Source of the DNA: Fuerstiella sp.
GTDB taxonomy: Bacteria; Planctomycetota; Planctomycetia; Planctomycetales; Planctomycetaceae
Direction: 5' to 3'
Assembly: GCA_022447185.1 (NCBI GenBank)
Contig: JAKVAY010000060.1
Span: 1 to 48,048, forward strand
Length of the DNA stretch: 48,048 nt
Below are positions 26,078 through 35,133 of the stretch, piece by piece. Each line of letters begins with the position of its first letter. Position 1 is the stretch's first letter. The notes under the pieces are model-generated. The model made no database searches, had not been told where the DNA came from, and worked only from the letters and a program-made list of their open reading frames with translations. Position numbers and translations under genes: made by a program.

Positions 26078-26464
26078 CGGCACATGTTCCGCTGATGGTC
26101 AAAGCTGAATGACAAACTGGCATGGAGTGGGACTGTCCTGGTACCTGAAGAAACAAAGTCGGCACGAGTCAGACACCATGAAGAAACAACCCTCTCGGCA
26201 GCCTGCGGTACCGGTATTCAGTTCCTGTTTGTCTGGTAATTGAACGGCACAGGGTCATTGTCCGGTACATCCGACTGCTGAGCAAATCAGGAATCACATT
26301 TTCCTGAGGCTCGACATCTACAGCGTCGAACATCGTACGACGCTGTAGATGTCGAGTGTCTTTTGGCCCATTGTTCCGAAACGACAATCGTCTGCGGATA
26401 CTTTCCATCGGAGCGGAATATCCGCAATCAAAGAACCAAAGCCATGCAGGGATTGTGATTCCTG
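26078..26464. other. Intergenic region with large inverted repeat
   Basis: No gene is supported in these 387 bases; an antisense 99-residue frame looks like chance. It contains the perfect inverted repeat at 26310-26356, listed separately. Confidence 0.5.
26310..26356. repeat. Perfect 19-bp inverted repeat
   Basis: CTCGACATCTACAGCGTCG (26310-26328) and CGACGCTGTAGATGTCGAG (26338-26356) are exact reverse complements with a 9-base loop. On the plus strand TGTCTTTT follows. It lies in an intergenic region between ThuA (minus, ending 26465) and the epimerase gene. It may terminate ThuA transcription, but there is no T-tract on the minus strand, so a structured RNA or mobile-element remnant is also possible. 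Confidence 0.75.
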
Positions 26465-27427
26465 TCACTGTGAGAATTGGCGGGAACTGGACGCATCGGC
26501 TGTTGGGAAGTCGTCGGGCACCGCGAGAGTGACCTCACCCGTGGCAGCCCATTCAGTGCCTCGCAGCAATACAGTGATGAACCCTACACATTCCTGTGAG
26601 TAGTCGGCGTGTCCCATTGGTGTATGAAATACGCGTCCTTTTCCAAAGCCCACTGTGAACATAATGGGTTCATGACGACCACTGCCGTTGGTATCCGGAT
26701 CACTATAGGACGTTGCCAATAGCCGCATGTTGAGCGCCGGGCCTCGAAGTCGGTCGTAGAGTTCGTCTTTGGCGTGCAGCCATTCTGCCGGCAGACCCTG
26801 CGTGATCGGATGGCTGCTGTCCCGAATGACAACCGAGTACTCGTGCTGGACACCGTGATGACCACCACGGCCGGTAGAAGTATCGCGAATGAGGTCGCCT
26901 TTTTCATTCGTGTAGATGTAGGGACCATCCTTTTCCGACCGACCACCCCACCCACCAAGGCCAATCATTTCGTTCCACGCGGGCCAGTTCGGAAACGAGT
27001 TGTCGGCCGCATGAATGACGACAAGTCCTCCACCAGTCTTCATCCACGCCTCAAACGCGGCCCGAGTTGCATCCGGCCAGGGGGCGGCCCCATGCCCCAT
27101 GTTAGAAATGACTACCTTGTATGCAGCAAAATTCGGTTTGAAATCCGGGTCGGTGACCGCTGTCTTTCGGGGCGTTGAATTTACACCGTCGATCGGATAG
27201 GCAGCCAGCAACTCCGCGGCAGCGTTGGCAGTAAATGCGGTCCGCGCCACGTCGACTTCGAACAGACCGCTGGTTTCCAGATAACGTTTCATCATCACAG
27301 TCGTCTTGGGCCACAAACTGTGATTATTCTGACCGTCAACAATCAGTGCTTTGATCTTTGGGTTCGCCAGACACGACTGCATGAACGTTGTACACAAAAC
27401 CAGCAGAAACACAGAAATCTGAAACAT
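26465..27427 (-). CDS. ThuA-like domain protein, secreted
   Basis: The 320-residue protein has a signal peptide (MFQISVFLLVLCTTFMQSCL) and then the ThuA-like domain: KIKALIVDGQNNHS, VVISNMGHGAAPWP, WMKTGGGLVVIHAADNSFPNWP, DSSHPITQGLP, and TVGFGKGRVFHTPMGHADYS near the C-terminus. ThuA-like proteins have a class I glutamine amidotransferase-like fold and are linked to trehalose or other sugar use; activity is not established. Here the protein is exported, as in many planctomycetes. ATG 27427 has CCAGGA about 7 bases upstream. A lipoprotein gene diverges upstream. The epimerase gene downstream is on the same strand but separated by about 390 bases. Confidence 0.9.
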   Translation of the reverse strand: MFQISVFLLVLCTTFMQSCLANPKIKALIVDGQNNHSLWPKTTVMMKRYLETSGLFEVDVARTAFTANAAAELLAAYPIDGVNSTPRKTAVTDPDFKPNFAAYKVVISNMGHGAAPWPDATRAAFEAWMKTGGGLVVIHAADNSFPNWPAWNEMIGLGGWGGRSEKDGPYIYTNEKGDLIRDTSTGRGGHHGVQHEYSVVIRDSSHPITQGLPAEWLHAKDELYDRLRGPALNMRLLATSYSDPDTNGSGRHEPIMFTVGFGKGRVFHTPMGHADYSQECVGFITVLLRGTEWAATGEVTLAVPDDFPTADASSSRQFSQ

Positions 27428-27862
27428 GGGTATTCCTGGTGAAATAAAGAACCGGAATTTTCTTCGACACTACCGAATCTGAATCAGTTCGCAAGGGAGC
27501 TGTCCGTGACGGTTTAGTGGACTCGAAAAAACGCTGATCAATACTTCCGTGACAAAGAATTAAACGACATCGACCGCTCATAGATGACAATTCTCATGTT
27601 GTCGGCAGACGCAACTGTACCGAACCGAATACGGATGAACTCAGTTCTGTTCAACCGAGTTGGCTCCACAGCACTGCCGATTGGTTACCGCCGGCAATCG
27701 TCAGATTCTGTTTGTCTGCGACTCGATCCGAGAAACCGGGAGATCACCGTCGTAATCCGAATAACCGTTAAAGTCGGCGCAGCTTCACAACCGATGCATG
27801 TAACGGACTCCGTCCAGTTCTGGATGGAATGCTGCGCCAATTCCTTATTCGACTCGGATGTA
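27428..27862. other. 435-base intergenic region with no supported gene
   Basis: This divergent stretch lies between ThuA (minus) and the small lipoprotein gene (plus). The frame of the lipoprotein stays open upstream, but its translation looks like chance. No palindrome, repeat or RNA is recognised. Confidence 0.4.
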
Positions 27863-28324
27863 ATGATGTTTCGTCAGATTCAACTGATGACCGCTGCAGT
27901 TGGGTGCCTGTTCGCGACAGGTTGCTGTTGTGGGCCAGGCCTCGTCTCAGGCAATGTTTTTGAGGAATTTGGCGCCCGCTTGTCATCCCAACTAAATACA
28001 ACGATTTTCTGCGTGAATCGCTGCCCTCGTTCGTGCGGACACATGCCCCCCTGCGGAATCGCAGAGCACTGTCTGCCTCAGCCGCACTGTCTGCCTCAGC
28101 CGCACTGTCTGCCTCAGCAACTGTGCGGCGCAGAACCATACTCTGCGTATACACCTCAATTATTCAATTCTGGCAGCAGTGAGTACTGGTATCCAGGCGA
28201 TGGCATTCCCGGCGCCGCCAGCCCGCAAGGTCTGCCGCAACCGCAATTGCAACCGCAGCACCATCAGCCTGTTCCGGAGGTTCCTCCTGTTCCGGCGCCG
28301 AAAACACAACCTGCAGAAGCTTAG
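27863..28324 (+). CDS. Small secreted Cys/Pro/Gln-rich lipoprotein-like protein
   Basis: From ATG 27863 the product has 153 residues: MMFRQIQLMTAAVGCLFATG followed by CCCGPG, a signal peptide ending in a lipobox-like F-A-T-G-C with three cysteines in a row. Then come CVNRCPRSCGHMPPCG, a three-fold HCLPQP repeat, and a C-terminal stretch rich in proline and glutamine (QLQPQHHQPVPEVPPVPAP). Cys-rich then Pro/Gln-rich design suggests a surface-anchored, extended protein. No family is recognised. A much longer frame starting at 27584 is rejected because its first 93 residues have no signal peptide and look random. ATG 27866 is equally possible. Confidence 0.65.
   Translation: MMFRQIQLMTAAVGCLFATGCCCGPGLVSGNVFEEFGARLSSQLNTTIFCVNRCPRSCGHMPPCGIAEHCLPQPHCLPQPHCLPQQLCGAEPYSAYTPQLFNSGSSEYWYPGDGIPGAASPQGLPQPQLQPQHHQPVPEVPPVPAPKTQPAEA
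28066..28119 (+). repeat. Three tandem 18-bp repeats coding for HCLPQP
   Basis: Units of GCACTGTCTGCCTCAGCC start at 28066, 28084 and 28102, the last with one mismatch at its end. They encode three copies of a six-residue unit and look like recent slippage inside the lipoprotein gene. Confidence 0.85.
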
Positions 28325-28544
28325 AAACCAATCCAAGACATCTGCGTTTTCAACACGCGAAGTGTTCGGCAGACCAACAGGATTCGCCAGGCGGAAACAG
28401 CTGTGCCTCAGATCGTACTGACTGGTCCGATGTCTTCCGAGTCGGGAACTGCACCCCGAACCTTAGCGAATGGGCAGGATTTCAAACCGGCGTTTTCGTT
28501 TGCTCCGCGGTAACCGTACTCGTATTGCCGACAACTGTATGGTT

Positions 28545-29105
28545 CTACGGAAACAGGAAAACCAGTCCCATGACTGCGAGAGCCTGATTGGCGGCTGCCT
28601 CATCATTCCACGGAGGCAGGTAAGTTAAATAGGGAACCGATTCACCGGGACGATACCAGCCAAGTGGATACTCGCGTGAACCCTTTGGTCGCAGCGTGGC
28701 GTTGTAGGGTAAGGTCGCCGCCTGACCAACAAAACGACCCGTTGAAACCAGAGTTTGCAGCAACGGGTCGTGCGTGTGGCCGTATCGCTCCAAAGCAGGA
28801 TCTTCAAAATACAACGGGTGATACCACAAATTGGATGGTTGCCAATGCAGCCGTGTGGGTGTACCAATGACGCGAGTGAATTTTTGGTCATCGGTGTTTT
28901 TTGAGAAATCGTCCGGTAAGGCCGACTCCTCTACGTCGCCCCACGCGTAGTCAAACGAAGGCCGGATATCGCTCATCTCGCGCAGCTCAGGTCGTGGTGA
29001 ATCGTCGGTCTCCGGCTGTGTGACAGATGTCAATTCGCCATCATGAGCAACTGCATCGTCTGACGTGGACAGCACTGGAACGAATGCACAGACCACAATG
29101 ACCAT
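28545..29105 (-). CDS. Planctomycete-type conserved hypothetical secreted protein
   Basis: With ATG 29105 the product has 186 residues: a hydrophobic leader (MVIVVCAFVPVLSTS), an acidic variable region, then a conserved-looking C-terminal domain containing LHWQPSNLWYHPLYFEDPAL, ERYGH and YPLGWYRPGESVPYLTYLPP. I recognise this 'YHPLYFEDxxLERYG...YPLGYYRPG' layout from planctomycete hypothetical proteins but know no function. The start is uncertain: the leader lacks a positive charge with ATG 29105, and GTG 29156, overlapping the guaB end, would add RDLIR ahead of the hydrophobic stretch. It follows guaB by about 40 bases on the same strand, so it is likely cotranscribed. Confidence 0.68.
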   Translation of the reverse strand: MVIVVCAFVPVLSTSDDAVAHDGELTSVTQPETDDSPRPELREMSDIRPSFDYAWGDVEESALPDDFSKNTDDQKFTRVIGTPTRLHWQPSNLWYHPLYFEDPALERYGHTHDPLLQTLVSTGRFVGQAATLPYNATLRPKGSREYPLGWYRPGESVPYLTYLPPWNDEAAANQALAVMGLVFLFP

Positions 29106-29142
29106 GTAAAACCGAATCAGATCCCGAGTGCACCGTGCAGTG

Positions 29143-30624
29143 TCAGCGACGTCCACCAGGACTATGTTCTGCGGAATAGTTGGGAGCTTCCTGAGTAATC
29201 GCAATATCATGAGGATGATTCTCTCGAACTGATGCGCCTGAAACTTGGATGAAACTCGCCCGGGTGCGCAGACTGTCAATCGATTCAGCACCCACATATC
29301 CCATACCCGATCGCAGACCGCCTGTGAGCTGGTAAAGAAGCGGTTGCAGGGCTCCTTTATAGGGAACCCGACCCTCCACACCTTCCGGAACCAGCTTGGA
29401 TTCGTCACTGTCAATACCTGAAGCCTGCCGATAGCGTTCACTGCTGCCATTCACCATTGCTCCCAGCGAGCCCATACCTCGGTATCGCTTGAAGCTGCGT
29501 CCCTGAAAGAGAATCATCTCTCCTGGACTTTCATCAACTCCGGCCAGCAGGCCACCAACCATCACAGTCCACGCTCCGGCCGCCAGTGCCTTCGTTATGT
29601 CTCCACTGAATCGAATGCCACCATCAGCAATCACGGGAATTCCGGAACCGTCGAGCGCCTTCGCCGCATGAGCGATCGCAGTCAACTGTGGAACACCTAT
29701 TCCCGAAATAATTCGGGTTGTGCAAATGGAACCAGGACCGATTCCCACCTTAACCCCGTCTGCTCCGGCATCTGCCAGAGCCCTGGCTCCGCTTGACGTT
29801 GCCACGTTTCCAGCAATGACATCGATTTCAAACCTGTCCTTGAGCGTCCGAACAGTGTCGATGACATTCAGGGAATGCCCGTGCGCACTGTCCACAACCA
29901 GAACGTCAACCCCCTGTTCAATCATCAGAGCGGCTCGATCGTAATCGTGCACACCGACAGCCGCCCCGGCTCGCAGCCTCCCGCGAGTATCCTTGGATGC
30001 CTGCGGAAACTGCTGGTTTTTGTCGATATCCTTGATCGAAATCAAACCTCTTAGTTGGTATTGATCGTCTATCAGCAACAGTTTCTCGATCCTGTTTTCC
30101 AGCAGAATCTTTTCTGCCTGATCGAGACTGGTACTGGCCGGTGCAGTCACCAGATTGTCCCGCGTCATCACATCCGCCACCGGTCCGTCCGTCGTGTCGA
30201 GAAAACGCAGATCCCGCCGGGTAAGAATACCCACCAGTTTTCCGTCCGTCGTAATCGGGACCCCGCCGATATTGCGTTCGTCCATAATGCGACGGGCTTC
30301 CGAAACCACAGTTTCCGGTGGCAACGTAACCGGATCCATGATCACACCGTGTGCACTCCGTTTCACGCGATAGACTTCCTGGGCCTGTTCTTCCAGTGTC
30401 ATGTTCTTGTGAATAATGCCGATACCACCAAGCTGTGCCATAGCAATCGCCATGTCTGCGGTCGTGACGGTATCCATCGGGCTGCTGACGACTGGGATAT
30501 TCAGAGAAATATTGCGGGTCAGTGAAGAGCTGAGGTCACACGACGACGGCATGACTTCGCTGTATCCCGGTTCCAGCAGGACATCGTCAAACGTGAGACC
30601 TCGATAGGCTATGCGATCTTCCAT
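29143..30624 (-). CDS. guaB: Inosine-5'-monophosphate dehydrogenase
   Basis: The 493-residue protein is full length. It starts [20 protein letters not shown], has the two regulatory CBS motifs at about residues 93-205 ([18 protein letters not shown], then [19 protein letters not shown]), and the catalytic loop [12 protein letters not shown] with Cys301. IMPDH oxidises IMP to XMP with NAD, the rate-limiting step to GMP, in the cytoplasm. ATG 30624 is preferred over a 16-residue extension because AAGGGA lies 9 bases upstream and the [17 protein letters not shown] opening is typical. The end, EHSPGGRR, is slightly longer than usual. It follows rsmA by 84 bases and precedes a hypothetical gene by about 40. 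Confidence 0.97.
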   Translation of the reverse strand: MEDRIAYRGLTFDDVLLEPGYSEVMPSSCDLSSSLTRNISLNIPVVSSPMDTVTTADMAIAMAQLGGIGIIHKNMTLEEQAQEVYRVKRSAHGVIMDPVTLPPETVVSEARRIMDERNIGGVPITTDGKLVGILTRRDLRFLDTTDGPVADVMTRDNLVTAPASTSLDQAEKILLENRIEKLLLIDDQYQLRGLISIKDIDKNQQFPQASKDTRGRLRAGAAVGVHDYDRAALMIEQGVDVLVVDSAHGHSLNVIDTVRTLKDRFEIDVIAGNVATSSGARALADAGADGVKVGIGPGSICTTRIISGIGVPQLTAIAHAAKALDGSGIPVIADGGIRFSGDITKALAAGAWTVMVGGLLAGVDESPGEMILFQGRSFKRYRGMGSLGAMVNGSSERYRQASGIDSDESKLVPEGVEGRVPYKGALQPLLYQLTGGLRSGMGYVGAESIDSLRTRASFIQVSGASVRENHPHDIAITQEAPNYSAEHSPGGRR

Positions 30625-30708
30625 TGTTGAATTCCCTTCAATTGATTGAGTCTGGCGACCGAAGCACCACAACCAGTCCGGACGCTGAAACTGAAGACGA
30701 TCCTCGAA

Positions 30709-31641
30709 TCACTCGACGGACGCCGCAGACTCCGACAGACCATTGATTACCTGGAAAAACCTGTTGGCCAGTCGCAACAGTTCATTCACGTCGAGCTGTT
30801 CTGCCCGGGACTCCGGGTCGTGGTCCAGTTCGGCCAGAATTGTGTCTACGTCCTTTCTGGACATTTGTTTGCTGTACATTCCGCAAAGAACACTGCGCAC
30901 GAGTTTTCGCCGGTGATGAAACAGACGGCGGATAAAGTCGAGGAAGAATGGTCGGTCATCTATTCGTTCGGCCCGACCGTCATGTCGACGAATACTGACA
31001 ATTGCCGACTGGACTTTAGGGCGAGGCCAAAATACCTGTGGTCCCATTCGCCGAATAATTCGCACACTGCATTGTGACTGAAGCCACACCGAGAGAGCAC
31101 CGTAGCTGCCAGAGCCCGGTTCGGCCGTCATTTTCTCACCGAGTTCCAGCTGGATCGTGGCAACGATTCGGGACCACTGCAAATCGGATGCAACCAGATT
31201 GGAGATGACAGGAGTCGCTACACTGTAGGGAAGATTGGCAACCAGTTTAAGCTGACCGTCAGGTCGCTTCGCGGTCTCCTGCCGCAGCAGGTCCACAATT
31301 TCAGGAGACAATGTGTTTTTGTTACGAAGAATGTCCCGATTGATGAGTGTCACGTTATCACAGTGACGAGTGATATGACTTGCCAGTGCGTGCATCTTTG
31401 GGTCCACTTCAACACTGACAACCTGCCCGGCCTGTTGGGCCAGAAGTGCCGTCATCCCGCCTGTCCCTGTCCCAACTTCCAGGATCAGGTCATCCCGAGA
31501 GATTTCAGCAGCACGGACCACAAATTCAATCAGGTTAATATCGATCAGAAAATTCTGACCGAGGTCCGAGCGCGGATTGAACCCGTGTTCACGGAATAAC
31601 GACATAAGCTGCTGTCTTGTCTGCCGTGACGCGTCTTTCAT
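30709..31641 (-). CDS. rsmA: 16S rRNA (adenine1518-N6/adenine1519-N6)-dimethyltransferase
   Basis: The 310-residue protein shows the RsmA/KsgA layout: SDLGQNFLID (LGQNFL at residues 27-32), SAM-binding LEVGTGTGGMT (about 54-64), SVEVDP acidic loop, and catalytic NLPYS (136-140), ending in the small helical C-terminal domain. It dimethylates two adenines in the 3' hairpin of 16S rRNA during 30S maturation. ATG 31641 has AGGA about 9 bases upstream; the longer frame overlapping ribE is rejected. At 310 residues it is longer than Escherichia coli RsmA (273), mainly from a 20-residue head and a longer tail. It starts 37 bases after the ribE stop. Confidence 0.95.
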   Translation of the reverse strand: MKDASRQTRQQLMSLFREHGFNPRSDLGQNFLIDINLIEFVVRAAEISRDDLILEVGTGTGGMTALLAQQAGQVVSVEVDPKMHALASHITRHCDNVTLINRDILRNKNTLSPEIVDLLRQETAKRPDGQLKLVANLPYSVATPVISNLVASDLQWSRIVATIQLELGEKMTAEPGSGSYGALSVWLQSQCSVRIIRRMGPQVFWPRPKVQSAIVSIRRHDGRAERIDDRPFFLDFIRRLFHHRRKLVRSVLCGMYSKQMSRKDVDTILAELDHDPESRAEQLDVNELLRLANRFFQVINGLSESAASVE

Positions 31642-31678
31642 CAGCCAATCCTGCCGGAAAAATACACACTCAGTTGGT

Positions 31679-32287
31679 TTACGATGTCTGCATTCCTCTA
31701 AGGTATTTAGCAACGTACCTGCCGAGAACATCCGTCTCGATATTGACTGTTTCGCCGGACTGCCGATTCCCCAGAGTGGTCACCTGCAGTGTGTGTGGAA
31801 TCAACGCGATCGAGAATCGCTCAGTTTCCACGCTGACCAGCGTGAGGCTGACTCCGTCCACAGCGACCGACCCTTTCGGAACCATGAGTTCGGTAAGGCT
31901 TTCTGAACATCGAAACCAAATGTCGACCCATTCGTCGCGGTGAATGATTTCATCCACCAGGGCTGTTCCATCAATATGTCCCTGAACAAAATGGCCGCCA
32001 AGTCGGTCGCCGACAGCCAGCGCTCGTTCCAGATTGACACGTGTCCCCTGCTGAAAACCACCCAAACTGGTTTTTGCCAGCGTCTCTTCACCTGCCTCAA
32101 AATCGATCGCATCGGTACGAATGTTCACAACAGTCAGACAGCACCCGCAAATGCTGACACTTTCCCCGATGGAAAGCTCGCTGACCGGGAAACAGTCACC
32201 GTCAGGAGCAATAGTCAGGCGCAACCCGGCAGATTCCTTTTTCAGGATTCTGACAGTACCTTGTCCTTCAACGAGTCCAGTGAACAT
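31679..32287 (-). CDS. ribE: Riboflavin synthase, alpha subunit
   Basis: The 202-residue protein begins MFTGLVEGQGTV, the diagnostic start of riboflavin synthase. Two lumazine-binding barrel repeats follow, with SICGCCLTVV in the first and SVAVDGVSLTLV in the second, plus LGGHFVQGHIDG between. It converts two molecules of 6,7-dimethyl-8-ribityllumazine to riboflavin and a pyrimidine, as a trimer in the cytoplasm. ATG 32287 is chosen because all family members start at MFTG; no strong Shine-Dalgarno. No other riboflavin gene and no FMN riboswitch is recognised upstream. It leads a run of minus-strand genes (rsmA, guaB, hypothetical). The symbol ribC is used in some species. Confidence 0.96.
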   Translation of the reverse strand: MFTGLVEGQGTVRILKKESAGLRLTIAPDGDCFPVSELSIGESVSICGCCLTVVNIRTDAIDFEAGEETLAKTSLGGFQQGTRVNLERALAVGDRLGGHFVQGHIDGTALVDEIIHRDEWVDIWFRCSESLTELMVPKGSVAVDGVSLTLVSVETERFSIALIPHTLQVTTLGNRQSGETVNIETDVLGRYVAKYLRGMQTS

Positions 32288-32659
32288 ACGGGCGACAGTG
32301 AGAAGCAACGGGACAGAGGGCTCAAAGATTCACCTGGAACGATAGAATCACCGCGTCTGGCGTTGCGACAAGATTCTACACGAACACTGCTCGATTGCCA
32401 GCAGTGCTCCGAATTCCCGGCTTTCGGGTCCTTCTGCGGCGAACCGGGTGGTTGCGCACAATATGGTCTTGAGTCACTGCTGTACGAATAATCTCATCAC
32501 AGGATGCGTCTGCTGAAGAAAACAAGGACTGCTGCTGTCAGATCAAGTCGACAAACTGAAATGTCGCTGAATTCGTGAGCTTTGAATGTGCTGCAAATCC
32601 GAAGCCTCACAACTTTTAGCTGCGACTGTGGAACCCCAACACCAGACCTTGACGATGTA
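32288..32659. other. 372-base intergenic region upstream of ribE
   Basis: No gene is supported. One inverted repeat is present: CACTGCT (32385-32391) and AGCAGTG (32400-32406), 8-base loop, no T-tract. It may terminate the Gfo/Idh/MocA gene ending at 32660 or lie in the ribE leader. No conserved FMN-riboswitch core is recognised. Confidence 0.4.
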
Positions 32660-34039
32660 CTAAACTTCGGTTTCAAATCGTTTTCTGGAATCTCGCGCCA
32701 CAAAACTCTGGGCCTGTTTGTCGTCAGTGATTTGCTCTTTGACCGGATCCCACTGAATCTTGCGATCGAGCCGGGCAGCGATGCCTGCAAGATGGCATGT
32801 ACTGAGAGCTCGATGATGACTGAAGACGTCGGACACGGGTTCCGAACGGTCTCGGGCTGATTCGAAAAAGTTGCGAAAATGATTCGTTAACGGACGATCT
32901 TTGTAAACCTTTTCCAAAGCTCCATCCGGCAAAGGGTTCTGTGCCAGATCTTCCACCGGTCTGCCCGTCAATCTCCCGCGATTGACAAAGATCCGCCCTG
33001 CAGACCCCTCGAATACAATACCGTTGTCTCCATCGTGCCGAATGATCAGATTGATTCCGTCGGCGAATGTGGCCCGGATCAAAAATTCAGTGGCAGTATT
33101 GTACTGGTCTTCCTGTGTCGGATGGCCCTCCCTGAATTCCACGGGATGCCTGACCATCTCCGGGGTCACGGTCACAGGACCTGTGTCTGTCTTATCGATG
33201 CCCCATGTCGCAATATCAACGTGATGTGCTCCCCAGTCTGTGAGTTTGCCGCCGGAGTATTCGTACCACCAGCGGAATTCATAGTGACTGCGAGACCAGC
33301 TTTTGGTTTCTCCATTCGGCCCCGCCAGATATCGGAACGGTTTGGAAACAGCGGGCCCCTGCCAAAGGTCCCAGTTGAAATTTCCAGGAACACTGACAGC
33401 CGGTAACTGCGGACTTGTTGGGCCCCCGCCAACACTACAGGTCACTTCTTTAACATCACCGATGCGTCCGGCGCGAATCATCGCGACGGCTTTGATAAAC
33501 TGCTCAGAGCTGCGCTGCTGGGTACCGATCTGTACAATCCGGCCCGTCCGACGGGTGACGTCACAGATTTGCCGACCTTCATCAATCGTCAACGTCATTG
33601 GTTTTTCACAATACACGTCTTTGCCCGACAAAATCGCTTCGATAGCAATCTTGGCATGCCAGTGGTCCGGTGTGGAGATGTGAATGATATCCACGTCGTC
33701 CCGATCAATGATCGCGCGATAGTCCTCTACTGTCTCGGGAACGGTGCCAGTCCAGCCTTTCACGATCTCCTTCGCCCGTGCCACACGCGCGGCATCAGCA
33801 TCGCAGACCGCGATGTAGTCTCCATATTTGCGAAAATTGGGAGCAGATCCGTGAGGACCGTCGACTCCAGTGGCCTGTTGACACCAGCGACTTCCCGTGC
33901 CGATCGCCGCGACACGTGGCCGGGCATTCGCGCTGGTGAATCCAAAGGAACGGGCGGAATGACGAGTCCAGACCGCGGCACCTGCATAGACAAGCGTGGA
34001 ACGCAAGGCATCACGCCGAGTCAGTGAGTTTTTGTCCAC
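32660..34039 (-). CDS. Secreted Gfo/Idh/MocA-family oxidoreductase with Tat signal
   Basis: The 459-residue protein has a twin-arginine leader, LTRRDALRSTLVYAGAAVW, then Rossmann RVAAIGTGSRW, and EKP at residues 145-147 in DVYCEKPMTL. The C-terminal domain includes FRWWYEYSGGKLTDWGAHH, typical of the exported planctomycete subgroup. The Tat signal suggests export already folded with bound cofactor. Start is GTG 34039, with GGAG 8 bases before it. It lies 69 bases after the HpcH/HpaI aldolase gene on the same strand, so the two may work on the same sugar-acid pathway, although one would be exported and the other cytoplasmic. Substrate unknown. Confidence 0.92.
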   Translation of the reverse strand: MDKNSLTRRDALRSTLVYAGAAVWTRHSARSFGFTSANARPRVAAIGTGSRWCQQATGVDGPHGSAPNFRKYGDYIAVCDADAARVARAKEIVKGWTGTVPETVEDYRAIIDRDDVDIIHISTPDHWHAKIAIEAILSGKDVYCEKPMTLTIDEGRQICDVTRRTGRIVQIGTQQRSSEQFIKAVAMIRAGRIGDVKEVTCSVGGGPTSPQLPAVSVPGNFNWDLWQGPAVSKPFRYLAGPNGETKSWSRSHYEFRWWYEYSGGKLTDWGAHHVDIATWGIDKTDTGPVTVTPEMVRHPVEFREGHPTQEDQYNTATEFLIRATFADGINLIIRHDGDNGIVFEGSAGRIFVNRGRLTGRPVEDLAQNPLPDGALEKVYKDRPLTNHFRNFFESARDRSEPVSDVFSHHRALSTCHLAGIAARLDRKIQWDPVKEQITDDKQAQSFVARDSRKRFETEV

Positions 34040-34108
34040 GATCGATCTCCAAATGGTTCAGATTCGTAATTGGATGGACTGTGTTCGCTGCAAAGCCCTG
34101 GTTATGCA

Positions 34109-34873
34109 TCACGTCGGCTGCATCTCGCGCAGAGCCTTCAGTGTTTTTCCGGCGGCTGCGCCCAGGAACAGAGTATCAGTACCGGCAATAATGAGATTGT
34201 AGTCGAGCTCGACATATGGATGTACTGCTTCCGCTGTGATTCCAAAATAGCCGAGCGCTATTCCGGTTGTCCTGCAGACCGTGGTCACACGATCAATCGC
34301 CTCAATGACCAAAGGGTCGCTGACATCTCCCATTTTTCCCAGACTCGCCGCCAGATCGTAAGGACCCAGTAAGACCGCATCGATTCCTGGTACTTCCGCA
34401 ATGGACTCAATATTCGCGACACCCAGCGCATGTTCTGCCTGAACAATGACAGTGGTCTGTTCATTTGCATTTTGCATGTAGTCCTGGAACCCCATGCCAT
34501 AACCATGTGCACGCGCCAGACCCACTCCACGCGCCCCGTCCGGAGCGTATCTTGCAGCATTAACAATGGCCGTTGCCGTCTCTTTGGTGTTCACCTGTGG
34601 AGCGATGATCCCGGCTGCACCAAGGTCAAGCACACGTTTAATATAGACTTCGTCGGCAACAGGCACTCGAACAATACACGGAATTCGATCGTCTACGGCC
34701 TGCAGAATGCTGAGAATCTGAGACACGTCCAGAGGACCATGCTCGCCATCGATAAATAACCAGTCAAAACCGACATCGGCCAGAATCTCTGCAACAGCAG
34801 GCGAAGGAATAGTGACAATCGTTCCGTAGAGTCGTTCACCGTTCCGGAGACGCTTTCGAAAATCGTGAAACAT
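34109..34873 (-). CDS. HpcH/HpaI-family aldolase
   Basis: The 254-residue protein matches the class II HpcH/HpaI aldolases: MFHDFRKRLRNGERLYGTIV, FDWLFIDGEHGPLD, RGVGLARAHGYGMGF, TVIVQAEHALGVANIESIAE, and VPGIDAVLLGPYDLAASLG. The acidic residues in QAEH and GPYDL correspond to the metal-binding Glu and Asp. Members cleave or form 2-keto-3-deoxy sugar acids and related hydroxy-oxo acids with pyruvate as one product; the specific substrate is unknown. ATG 34873 has AGGA about 8 bases upstream; a longer frame adds 26 unlikely residues. It precedes the exported Gfo/Idh/MocA gene by 69 bases, and a thioesterase gene lies upstream after 260 bases. Confidence 0.93.
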   Translation of the reverse strand: MFHDFRKRLRNGERLYGTIVTIPSPAVAEILADVGFDWLFIDGEHGPLDVSQILSILQAVDDRIPCIVRVPVADEVYIKRVLDLGAAGIIAPQVNTKETATAIVNAARYAPDGARGVGLARAHGYGMGFQDYMQNANEQTTVIVQAEHALGVANIESIAEVPGIDAVLLGPYDLAASLGKMGDVSDPLVIEAIDRVTTVCRTTGIALGYFGITAEAVHPYVELDYNLIIAGTDTLFLGAAAGKTLKALREMQPT

Positions 34874-35133
34874 ATCAATCGTCCTGCTCTTGAGTCTTTT
34901 TAGAGGCTGGTGCTTACAAAGTCTGAACGCACGGAACGGCATCGTCAACAAGATCGATTGGCACCGAAAATTTTCCCCGCCACCACACGAATCGACTCGC
35001 CGTTGGCTGTCGGAATATGGAAGAGCGATTCAATGTTCGTCACCCTTCCATCACGTGACCGTGTACAGACCAGGACAACACCATCAAATGGCTGGTCCGG
35101 TCACAAAGGCCGCGTTTCATCGGACCCATTCCG

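Noticed and set aside
25214..26095. 293-residue plus-strand frame
   Set aside because: It lies antisense to the epimerase gene, which carries clear Rossmann and YxxxK motifs.
32288..32659. Possible FMN riboswitch ahead of ribE
   Set aside because: None of the conserved core elements of the FMN riboswitch could be recognised by eye on the minus strand.
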